Source of the DNA: a bacterium
Lineage (GTDB): Bacteria; UBA9089; JASEGY01
DNA length: 8,072 nt
Direction of reading: 5' to 3'
Assembly (NCBI GenBank): GCA_030019105.1
Contig: JASEGY010000004.1
Span: forward strand, 21,693-29,764
Shown here: positions 1 to 5,484 of the stretch, one piece after another
Numbering within the stretch: the first letter of the stretch is position 1
How the letters are laid out: the number at the start of each line of letters is the position of its first letter
Notes under the pieces: model-generated
Told to the model about the DNA's origin: nothing
The model's input: only the letters and a program-made list of their open reading frames with translations
The model's database searches: none
Program-made: the position numbers and the translations under genes

Positions 1-52
1 TTGCCACGGATAAAATCAGTGTAAATCCGTTAAATCCGTGTCATCCGTGTGC
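1..52. repeat. ATCCGTG word-repeat array
   Basis: Short degenerate array built from ATCCGT words: AAATCCGT, TAAATCCGTGTC and ATCCGTGTG follow one another, with CCACGGAT near the left edge reading the same word on the other strand. It lies beyond the 3' end of etfA and encodes nothing obvious. It may continue to the left of the window. Confidence 0.6.
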
Positions 53-89
53 TATTAAAAGGATTAGCTATTCCCACTGATTAGTTGCC

Positions 90-124
90 TTTTTTCTAAA
101 TCAAAGTACTAACGGGTGAGTACC
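90..124 (-). terminator. weak hairpin just after etfA, possible terminator
   Basis: A 5-bp stem (GTACT at 106-110 pairing with AGTAC at 119-123) with an 8-nt loop lies directly after the etfA stop. On the minus strand it is followed by TTTGATTT, which is not a clean U-tract. The stem is short, so this is only a candidate terminator. Confidence 0.22.
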
Positions 125-125
125 T

Positions 126-1382
126 CTATTTGAGCGCCTCTTTTAATTCGCCTGTTAATAAAGGCACTACCTCAAAGAGATTGCCCACTATCCCGTACGT
201 GGCGACATCAAAAATAGGGGCAGAGGCATCTCGATTTATGGCCACAATACATTCGCTGCTTTGCATCCCGGCCAGGTGCTGAATAGCGCCGGAGATACCA
301 CAGGCAATATAAAGTTTAGGCGCAACTGTCTTGCCTGTCTGTCCGACCTGATGGTAACTGGAAATCCAGCCGGCATCAACCGCCGCCCTGGAAGCACCAA
401 CCGCTCCTCCCAGCGTAGCCGCTAATTCTTCTATGATCTTAAAATTCTCTGCCCGGCCTAAGCCTCTGCCTCCGGAGACAATGATATCCGCCTCGGCTAT
501 GTTTATTTCACCCTTCATTTCCTTAACTACTTCTAATATCCTGGTCCTTATATCTGCCTCTTCTATCCGGGGCTGTAATCTGATAACCTCACCCTGGCGG
601 GCCGAGCCGGCCTGGCGGGCCGAGCCGGCCTGGCGGACCAAGCCAGCCTGCCAGACCGAGCTGGTCTGGCGGGTTAAATCAGGGTCAATTTTCTTGAATA
701 CCTTCGGTCTTACCGTAGCCATTTGCGGGCGATGATCAGGACAAATAATGGTCGCCATTATGTGTCCGCCCAAAGCAGGTCTGGTCTGGAGAAGTTTGCC
801 GTCCTGGTCTACGTCTAAGCCGGTACAGTCAGCGGTTAAACCGGTTTTGAGCCGGGCCGCCAATCTGGGCGCCAGTGCCCTTCCAATCATAGTCGCTCCG
901 ATAAGAACAATCTCCGGCTTTCTTTCCTCAATTAGATCAACCAAAACCCTGGTGTAAGTATCCCCCTGGTAATCTTTAAGCCCGGGGTCATCAGCCAGGT
1001 AAACTCGATCCGCTCCAGCCGAAATCAATTTTCCAATAAGATGATCAAGTCCGCTGCCGAGCAGCACTGCGGAAAGGTCAACCCCCAGTTTTTCAGCCAG
1101 GACCCTGCCTTCCCCTAAAAGCTCCAGACTAACCTCCATCAATCTACCTTCTCTCTGTTCAGAGACAACCCAGACCCCTTTGTATCCCTCTGCTTTTACC
1201 CCGGCACGCTCCACCTCGATCTTGATGGCCTCAAAAGGACAAATATTTACACATGCCCCGCATAGATTACAGGCGCTTCCAATTACAGCTATATCTTCGA
1301 ATACCTCAATGGCTCCAGTAGGACAAGCCTGGACACATTCCCGGCAACCAGTACATTCTTCAGCAATAACGTAAATTCCCAT
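126..1382 (-). CDS. etfA: Electron transfer flavoprotein alpha subunit with N-terminal 2x[4Fe-4S] ferredoxin domain
   Basis: Alpha subunit of a heterodimeric electron transfer flavoprotein, about 418 aa, cytoplasmic. Residues 1-60 are a ferredoxin-like domain with two complete cluster motifs: CTGCRECVQACP (Cys10, 13, 16, 20) and CNLCGACVNICP (Cys38, 41, 44, 48). The ETF alpha N-terminal domain covers roughly 68-235. The C-terminal FAD-binding domain starts near VSGGRGLGRAENF and contains VGQTGKTVAPKLY, ACGISGAIQH and INRDASAPIF, the expected FAD contacts. Between the two ETF domains, residues about 237-264 are a QAGSAR-type tandem repeat unlike normal ETF linkers. I chose ATG at 1382 because GGGAGGT sits 4 nt upstream; the open frame runs on to 1478, but that extension is encoded by tandem repeats. 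EtfB lies 100 bp upstream. Ferredoxin-fused EtfA subunits are known in bifurcating complexes such as Acetobacterium CarE; bifurcation here is inference. Confidence 0.95.
   Translation of the reverse strand: MGIYVIAEECTGCRECVQACPTGAIEVFEDIAVIGSACNLCGACVNICPFEAIKIEVERAGVKAEGYKGVWVVSEQREGRLMEVSLELLGEGRVLAEKLGVDLSAVLLGSGLDHLIGKLISAGADRVYLADDPGLKDYQGDTYTRVLVDLIEERKPEIVLIGATMIGRALAPRLAARLKTGLTADCTGLDVDQDGKLLQTRPALGGHIMATIICPDHRPQMATVRPKVFKKIDPDLTRQTSSVWQAGLVRQAGSARQAGSARQGEVIRLQPRIEEADIRTRILEVVKEMKGEINIAEADIIVSGGRGLGRAENFKIIEELAATLGGAVGASRAAVDAGWISSYHQVGQTGKTVAPKLYIACGISGAIQHLAGMQSSECIVAINRDASAPIFDVATYGIVGNLFEVVPLLTGELKEALK
593..672. repeat. 18-bp in-frame tandem repeat inside etfA
   Basis: About 4.4 copies of an 18-bp unit, CCTGGCGGGCCGAGCCGG: 593-610 and 611-628 are identical, 629-646 and 647-664 are diverged, and 665-672 is partial. 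The period is a multiple of three, so etfA stays open and gains hexapeptides of the type QAGSAR. The unit is GC-rich and partly self-complementary (GGCC, CCGG). It falls in the linker between the two ETF domains. Confidence 0.9.
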
Positions 1383-1386
1383 TAAT

Positions 1387-1393
1387 ACCTCCC
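1387..1393 (-). promoter_or_regulatory. ribosome binding site of etfA
   Basis: On the minus strand GGGAGGT lies 4 nt before the ATG at 1382. It decides the start: no comparable site precedes the upstream in-frame ATG at 1478, whose extension is encoded by repeats. Confidence 0.8.
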
Positions 1394-1402
1394 ATTTTAA
1401 TT

Positions 1403-1430
1403 TCGGATTTCGGATTGCGGATTTCGGAAT
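1403..1430. repeat. TCGGATT heptamer array
   Basis: Four consecutive 7-bp units: TCGGATT, TCGGATT, GCGGATT, TCGGAAT. The array lies between etfB and etfA, immediately upstream of the etfA ribosome binding site, so it is inside the presumed transcript. Confidence 0.85.
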
Positions 1431-1437
1431 AAACTTT

Positions 1438-1467
1438 TGTCCTTTGTGTCCCTTATGTCCTTTGTCC
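1438..1467. repeat. TGTCCTTTG nonamer array
   Basis: Three 9-bp units (TGTCCTTTG, TGTCCCTTA, TGTCCTTTG) and a partial TCC. With the adjacent TCGGATT array it fills most of the 100-bp gap between etfB and etfA. Confidence 0.8.
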
Positions 1468-1482
1468 ACAATCCCCAATCGG

Positions 1483-2286
1483 TTATACGCTATGAGTCAG
1501 CAATCCCTGTTCTTTTAATTTCCCAACTAATTGATTCACTACTTCCTCAAGCTCTCCTTCAAGAATTTCCGAAGTGCCCTCACGGGAAGGGGTAAAGACC
1601 TTTATTACCTGGGTGGGAGAACCCGAAAGTCCCACCTGATCAGGGGAAAGACCAAGCTCATTTATACCCCAGACAGGTATCCTGGCCTTTTTGGCCTTCA
1701 GGACACCTTTAAGTGAGGCGTGTCTGGGTTCGTTGGCCTCTTTAACCACCGTTAGCAAGGCCGGGAGTTCTAACTCGATTAATTCATATCCATCCTCCAG
1801 CATCCTTTCCACCTTGACTTTCCTTGATTCCCCTTCTTCCGGGGTAATCTTACGCACATAGGCCACCTGAGCTACCCCCAGGATTTCCCCCACTTCCGGT
1901 CCCACTTGGGCAGTATCACCATCAATAGCCTGCTTGCCGCAGAGGATAAGATCAACGGGCTCCAACTTCCTTATTGCCGCGGCCAGGGTCCGTGAAGTAG
2001 CCCAGGTATCTGATCCGGCCAGTGCCCGGTCTGAAAGAAGCACGGCCTCATCCGCCCCCATGCCTAAAGCCTCTCTGAGAGCGGCCTCGGCCTGAGGCGG
2101 CCCCATCGTAACCACACATACCTGTCCCCCGTATTTCTCCTTCAACTGAAGCCCGGCCTCAAGGGCGTGTTTATCAAAGGGATTAATAATGCTGGAAACC
2201 CCTTCCCTGATAATGGTATTTGTCTCGGGATCAATCTTGACTTCACTGGTGTCCGGCACCTGTTTGATACAAACAATTATCTTCAT
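1483..2286 (-). CDS. etfB: Electron transfer flavoprotein beta subunit
   Basis: Beta subunit (267 aa, normal length) that pairs with EtfA. The N-terminus MKIIVCIKQVPDTSEVKID is typical. NPFDKHALEAGLQLKE (35-50), the GADEAVLLSDRALAGSDT stretch (77-94) and CGKQAIDGDTAQVGP (116-130) form the nucleotide-binding core. Residues 159-179 fit the family signature: V-x-R-x2-E-D-G-Y-E-x-I-x4-P-x-L-L-T. The beta site holds AMP in classical ETFs and a second FAD in bifurcating ones. The IDGDTAQVGP loop is compatible with FAD, but I cannot decide that from sequence alone. AGGGAGG ends 6 nt before the ATG, so the start is secure. It is transcribed ahead of etfA with a 100-bp gap filled by tandem repeats, which is longer than usual for an etfBA pair. 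No acyl-CoA dehydrogenase, lactate dehydrogenase or ETF:quinone oxidoreductase gene is in the window. Confidence 0.95.
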   Translation of the reverse strand: MKIIVCIKQVPDTSEVKIDPETNTIIREGVSSIINPFDKHALEAGLQLKEKYGGQVCVVTMGPPQAEAALREALGMGADEAVLLSDRALAGSDTWATSRTLAAAIRKLEPVDLILCGKQAIDGDTAQVGPEVGEILGVAQVAYVRKITPEEGESRKVKVERMLEDGYELIELELPALLTVVKEANEPRHASLKGVLKAKKARIPVWGINELGLSPDQVGLSGSPTQVIKVFTPSREGTSEILEGELEEVVNQLVGKLKEQGLLTHSV

Positions 2287-2305
2287 CTAATGCCTCCCTA
2301 ACTTT

Positions 2306-2333
2306 TCGAGTTTCGAGTCTCGGGTTTCGAGTT
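2306..2333. repeat. TCGAGTT heptamer array
   Basis: Four 7-bp units (TCGAGTT, TCGAGTC, TCGGGTT, TCGAGTT) just upstream of the etfB ribosome binding site. It has the same period and copy number as the TCGGATT array before etfA but a different word. Confidence 0.85.
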
Positions 2334-2342
2334 TGGAAAAGT

Positions 2343-2694
2343 GGCCTTGTTCATCGTTTCGGCCATTTGGTAGGGTGGGCACTGCCCCACTGCCATTAAG
2401 TTAAGCCGAAGCTTCTGAAACACAATAAGTTGGCAAGGTAGGAGTTTAGGCTTTAGCCTTTTATCCTCTTGGTATTGTGCTACAAATGTAACCCTAAAGG
2501 GTAAATTCCCTTCACAGGTGACTGCGGGACGGATTACATACTCCCTATATCACCTTACCATAAAGAGTTACCCTTAACTTAATGGCAGTGGGGCACTGCC
2601 CACCGATTTCTGCGAACGCCTTTGTTGGTGGGCAATGCCCACCCTACTTTTACTTCCCCTGAGTTCGTGAGTGGCCGAAACGATGAACAAGGCC
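2343..2694. mobile_element. Candidate miniature inverted-repeat element with nested inverted repeats
   Basis: This block fills the gap between etfB and the HicB-like gene. Its ends are a perfect 23-bp inverted repeat (2343-2365 and 2672-2694; core GGCCGAAACGATGAACAAG). Inside are GTAGGGTGGGCA at 2370-2381, inverted at 2636-2647, and a 32-bp inverted pair (2374-2405 and 2573-2604) with one mismatch. A self-complementary GGTGGGCAATGCCCACC follows at 2627-2643. There is no transposase and no convincing ORF inside, and I could not see a target-site duplication. A non-autonomous element (MITE-like), or several elements inserted into one another, is the best reading. The right end runs into the HicB-like coding sequence. 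Confidence 0.5.
2441..2510. repeat. GGAGTTTAGGCTTTAGCC-family repeat, diverged copy
   Basis: GGAGTTTAGGCTTTAGCC at 2441-2458 is followed about 30 nt later by ACCCTAAAGGGTAAATTCCC (2491-2510), a diverged form of the right arm seen at 7701-7722. It lies in the centre of the 2343-2694 nested block. Confidence 0.6.
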
Positions 2695-2955
2695 CAGTTC
2701 TCGATACAGATTCCAATATATCTCTAAATCCGGATCAAATAACTTATCAAGACCATTACTTTCAAGAGCATGTTCAATGTATTCTATGGTTGCCTCACTT
2801 ATGGCTTCTTTTGCCTCTTGAAAATCTTTGCCATGACTTGAAATGCTAAAATCTAAACATCGACTTACTATTACACCATCTTCATGTGTAAAAAGGATAT
2901 GGAGCGGAGGCAGACCAGGTGAGATGTAACATTTTGCTATCGTTAATCCTTTCAT
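2650..2955 (-). CDS. Small HicB-like protein, C-terminus formed by a dispersed repeat
   Basis: A 101-aa protein from the start chosen here. From the initiator, HILFTHEDGVIVSRCLDFSI followed by SSHGKDFQEAKEAISEATIEYIEHAL resembles the HicB/UPF0150 fold: two strands, a gly-polar turn, then a helix with the EA..AI.EA.IEYIE pattern. No HicA toxin is beside it, so it would be a solitary HicB-like protein; the assignment is from pattern only. The ATG at 2955 has AAGGA 8 nt upstream. An in-frame ATG at 2964, only 2 nt after the propeller gene's stop, has no well-spaced site. It is the last gene of the four-gene unit. The final residues GLVHRFGH are encoded exactly by the dispersed repeat at 2671-2694, and the stop lies beyond it, so the original C-terminus may have been replaced. 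Confidence 0.6.
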   Translation of the reverse strand: MKGLTIAKCYISPGLPPLHILFTHEDGVIVSRCLDFSISSHGKDFQEAKEAISEATIEYIEHALESNGLDKLFDPDLEIYWNLYRELGLVHRFGHSRTQGK

Positions 2956-2966
2956 ATTTTCCATCC

Positions 2967-4514
2967 TTATTTAGTTCTCGCCCTGGAGAAATAGCCGCCG
3001 GTAAGGGCGTCAAGGTTAGCGGTTAATTCATCTATCCTGAGCCTTATTCTGAATTGTTCCCTGATATCCGGGGGAGGAGAAAGGATAAGATCGGCTTGAA
3101 GCCTGCGCCTTTCAAAATAGATCATGGTTACTTCATCCAGAATATCATCCCGAAGCTGCACCATCAGTTTAGACCGGTTGTCGATGGATGTCTGGTCGTT
3201 ATTATAGATCAGATCGTCCAGATTCCAGCTCAGGGAAGTTCTCCAGGCATTAGGACCGGTGACAATAACCCCATATTTACCTCCATCATCCGAGGAAACC
3301 TTAGTGGTGGCCGAACCGTAGATGGTCTTCTCATAACTGAGGCTCACGTCAGGCAGCACTGCTTTAAAGGCGGCTCTCCTGCGCCAGCCTTTTATCTTCT
3401 CCGGTTCCACTTCAGCATAGCGGATAGCAGCGGCCTGAACCTCCCGGATAGTTGGTTCGTGAAAAAAGGAGAGCAATAATTGATCAATATCCATCTTTTT
3501 GGGAAGGGCAGGCTCGACCGCTTTGGCAGCTCTGTAGACTCGCTGATCACTCACTGCCCAAAGGATCCCGGGGCTTGAGGCCAGGGCAACTATCCTTTCA
3601 TCAGTAAGACCGGCATACTGGTTCTCCCATCTGCCTTCCTCCGGTAAAAACCGAAAGATACCTCCCTGAGCAGCCGCATATAAATCCCCTGAATCAATAA
3701 GCAAGAAATTAACATGGGGATTAGTCAAGCCTGTTCCGGTTAGTGCCTTCCAGGAATCCCCTCCGTCTTTGCTTTCGAAGACACCGTCCCGAGTCCCCAG
3801 ATAGAGCCGGCTGGAATCCTCAGGGTCAATAATGACTGTGCTGACACCTGAGGTTTCTATTTCCTCAGCGTCCTCTTCTTCTTCTTCGCCCTGGACGTGG
3901 CTGACAAAGACCCTCTCCCAGGATGAATCTGCTTGTTTAAACAGGCCATGGTTGGCAGCCAGGTAGATAAAGCTATTGTCACCTGATTTATTAGCCGACA
4001 AAAAATTGACCGTAAGTTCATCCGGCAAATCCGGGTCCTTCTGCCAGGTTCTTCCACTGTCCCGGCTCCGAAATAAACCGGTTTTTGTCCCCAGATATAT
4101 CTTTTGGGAATCCACAGGATCGATACATAAACTGAGGATATCCCCCTGTCCTGCGGATATTTCTTCCCAATCCTGCCCCTCATTTTTGCTTAGATAGAGA
4201 GCATTTTCGCCTCCGGCATAGATCCGCTGGGCTGAATAGATGAGGACGGCATTTATTGACCGGCCGGCCAGTTTTACTTCCCAGAGTTTGCCTTCATCGC
4301 GGGTGATATAAACACCCCGGGAGGAACCGACACAAATAATACCAGGGTTATCGGGATGAATGGCGACAGCCTTGAGTTCGCCGCTCCTTATCCCTTCTAC
4401 GGGTTGCCACAACCATTTTTCAGCAGCATGGATCAGAGAGACTTGAACCAGAGAGAGAGGAATAATTATTAGCAGGTAAATTAGGGGCATAGTCCCTCTT
4501 GTTTTCTTAATCAT
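2967..4514 (-). CDS. Secreted Asp-box (BNR/sortilin-like) beta-propeller protein with C-terminal helical domain
   Basis: About 515 aa. It starts with a signal peptide: a basic MIKKTRGTM segment, then a hydrophobic run near residues 10-28 ending HAA. Residues 40-330 form a beta-propeller with four Asp-box motifs (ITRDEGKLW near 71, LSKNEGQDW near 109, RSRDSGRTW near 150, ESKDGGDSW near 248) and repeated IYLGT/LYLGTRDGVF strands. A run of acidic residues (EEEEEDAEE) interrupts it near 211-219. From about 340 the chain becomes charged and mostly helical, with WRRRAAFKAVLPDVSLSYE, SWNLDDLIYNNDQTSIDNRS and DEVTMIYFERRRLQ. I do not recognise this part as a named domain. The location is probably periplasmic or surface; the function is unknown. 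The ATG at 4514 shares its A with the HEPN gene's TGA; a GTG one codon earlier (4517) is better spaced from GAGG. No peptidase motif is visible. Confidence 0.8.
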   Translation of the reverse strand: MIKKTRGTMPLIYLLIIIPLSLVQVSLIHAAEKWLWQPVEGIRSGELKAVAIHPDNPGIICVGSSRGVYITRDEGKLWEVKLAGRSINAVLIYSAQRIYAGGENALYLSKNEGQDWEEISAGQGDILSLCIDPVDSQKIYLGTKTGLFRSRDSGRTWQKDPDLPDELTVNFLSANKSGDNSFIYLAANHGLFKQADSSWERVFVSHVQGEEEEEDAEEIETSGVSTVIIDPEDSSRLYLGTRDGVFESKDGGDSWKALTGTGLTNPHVNFLLIDSGDLYAAAQGGIFRFLPEEGRWENQYAGLTDERIVALASSPGILWAVSDQRVYRAAKAVEPALPKKMDIDQLLLSFFHEPTIREVQAAAIRYAEVEPEKIKGWRRRAAFKAVLPDVSLSYEKTIYGSATTKVSSDDGGKYGVIVTGPNAWRTSLSWNLDDLIYNNDQTSIDNRSKLMVQLRDDILDEVTMIYFERRRLQADLILSPPPDIREQFRIRLRIDELTANLDALTGGYFSRARTK

Positions 4515-4933
4515 CACTTTGTGCCCTCTGATGGTGGCGCTGACAGGGGTTTTGTCTCTATTCGCTGCAGTAGGGTGTCCATTAAGTTATAATAGTCAGG
4601 TATCCTTGCGTAAAGGATCTGAGAAACCTCCTCTTTATAGGTATGTGTTGTCATATTCCTGTCATCAGTCATCTCAAGGAATCTTACAGTTTCTTCCTCT
4701 ATCAACAACCCTGATGAAAATGCCTCTCTAAAACATGATTTAGGAGAGTTGCAAGTTATTCCCTCTTGTTCTTTCAGATACTCCTTTAGAAACTTCCATA
4801 GCGCCTCAAAGGTATATTCAAATCGCTGAATGGCAGCATCTCGAACAATAATAGAAAAAGGCTCCTCCAATATCTGTTGCAAGGTAGTCAGTGCCTTAGA
4901 GGCATCTTTGTATCGTAATTTCAATCTCTCCAA
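4514..4933 (-). CDS. HEPN-like nucleotidyltransferase partner (HI0074 family)
   Basis: A 139-aa, mostly helical protein of the HI0074/NTase substrate-binding family, related to HEPN domains. The N-terminal part (MERLKLRYKDASKALTTLQQ, then IVRDAAIQRFEYTFEALWKFLKEYL) and the C-terminal DRNMTTHTY motif are typical. DRNMTTHTY matches the HEPN R-x4-H element, which is the RNase active site in HepT-type toxins. A functional site is therefore plausible, though HI0074-type members were first described as substrate-binding subunits. The start is TTG at 4933, chosen because AAGGAGG lies 7 nt upstream; no ATG offers a full-length alternative. Its start overlaps the nucleotidyltransferase gene by 13 bp, and its TGA overlaps the start of the propeller gene, so translation of the three is probably coupled. 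The last ten residues (PLSAPPSEGTK region) look disordered. Confidence 0.9.
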   Translation of the reverse strand: MERLKLRYKDASKALTTLQQILEEPFSIIVRDAAIQRFEYTFEALWKFLKEYLKEQEGITCNSPKSCFREAFSSGLLIEEETVRFLEMTDDRNMTTHTYKEEVSQILYARIPDYYNLMDTLLQRIETKPLSAPPSEGTK

Positions 4934-5235
4934 ATCTCTGCCTCCTTGAGAGCTTCTTTTTTAAATTCCTCGCCAACACAGGAGAAATCTACAATATCCA
5001 CCTTGTAAGGGATATTTAGCTCTTCAACAGATTCCCTTAGAAGGGCTATCTTCTTCCTATCCACTTTCTTTTTGGGAATAACTCCTATATCCACATCTGA
5101 CAATGCGGTCCCATCCTCTCTGGCCCTTGACCCAAAGAGAATTATTTTAACATCTTCATCCTTCAATAAGCCAAGAACAGATTCTTTTAATTCCCGGATA
5201 AACTCATTGTCTCGTAATCTAATACCATTGCCCAT
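4921..5235 (-). CDS. Minimal nucleotidyltransferase (MNT/MntA-like, HI0073 family)
   Basis: A 104-aa minimal nucleotidyltransferase, cytoplasmic. ILFGSRAREDGTALSDVDIGV (32-52) holds the family GS-x10-D-x-D motif: Gly35-Ser36 with Asp47 and Asp49. Asp80 in YKVDIVDF is the likely third catalytic acid, so the active site looks complete. In characterised MntA-HepT pairs the MNT protein modifies the HEPN toxin by adenylylation and neutralises it. That this pair works the same way is inference, because the partner here is of the HI0074 type. The length matches stand-alone MNT proteins. The ATG at 5235 has only a weak upstream GGAT. A dispersed repeat (5250-5273) starts 14 bp upstream of the start codon, so the promoter must lie in or beyond repeat DNA. 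Confidence 0.9.
   Translation of the reverse strand: MGNGIRLRDNEFIRELKESVLGLLKDEDVKIILFGSRAREDGTALSDVDIGVIPKKKVDRKKIALLRESVEELNIPYKVDIVDFSCVGEEFKKEALKEAEIWRD
4941..4947 (-). promoter_or_regulatory. strong ribosome binding site for the TTG start of the HEPN gene
   Basis: AAGGAGG on the minus strand ends 7 nt before TTG at 4933, within the 3' end of the nucleotidyltransferase gene. It is the reason for accepting a TTG start. Confidence 0.8.
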
Positions 5236-5249
5236 CTTTTATATCCGTT

Positions 5250-5393
5250 GGCCTTGTTCGCCGTTTCGGTCGGCTACTCTAAGAGGCTCACGGTCAATAG
5301 TCTGCGAACTGCCTTCTATGGACTATGTGGACTATGTGGACTATGTGGACTGTGGACTCTATGCCGACTCTGGCCCAAACGATGAACAATGCC
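5250..5393. repeat. Inverted pair of the GGCCGAAACGATG repeat bounding a 97-bp cassette
   Basis: A degenerate minus-oriented copy (5250-5273, GGCCTTGTTCGCCGTTTCGG) and a plus-oriented copy (5371-5393, TGGCCCAAACGATGAACAAT) face outward as at 2343-2694. The interior holds a 9-bp tandem array and TCTGCGAACTGCCTT (5301-5315), which matches TCTGCGAACGCCTTT at 2609-2623 inside the other block. No gene is present. Confidence 0.6.
5321..5347. repeat. GACTATGTG nonamer array
   Basis: Three perfect 9-bp units with degenerate partial copies on both sides (CTATG before; GACTGTGGAC after). It lies inside the 5250-5393 cassette. Open frames across it are low-complexity and not credible genes. Confidence 0.9.
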
Positions 5394-5408
5394 TTCTCCG
5401 CTTTCCTC

Positions 5409-5477
5409 AACCGTGAACCCTGAACCCGTGAACCCGTGAACCCTGAACCGTGAACCCGTGAACCCTGAACCGTGAAC
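5409..5477. repeat. AACC(C)GTG / AACCCTG tandem array
   Basis: Nine units of 7-8 bp alternate among AACCGTG, AACCCTG and AACCCGTG, ending in AAC. The array begins 16 nt after the 5371-5393 repeat and stops 7 nt short of the helicase stop codon, in the 3' untranslated region. Related units flank the gene remnant at 7408-7478. Confidence 0.9.
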
Positions 5478-5484
5478 GGTTACT

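Noticed and set aside
1383..1478. Extended N-terminus of EtfA starting at 1478
   Set aside because: The 32 extra residues are encoded by tandem repeats, lack a ribosome binding site, and precede a well-placed GGGAGGT and ATG at 1382.
2627..2647. Intrinsic terminator after the HicB-like gene
   Set aside because: GGTGGGCAATGCCCACC forms a good hairpin, but neither strand has a following T-run; it fits the dispersed-repeat family better.
2650..2955. Complete HicAB toxin-antitoxin system
   Set aside because: There is no HicA-like small basic protein on either side; only a HicB-like pattern is present.
3054..4197. Several open frames opposite or shifted within the propeller gene
   Set aside because: They are frame shadows of a gene with clear Asp-box motifs and a signal peptide.
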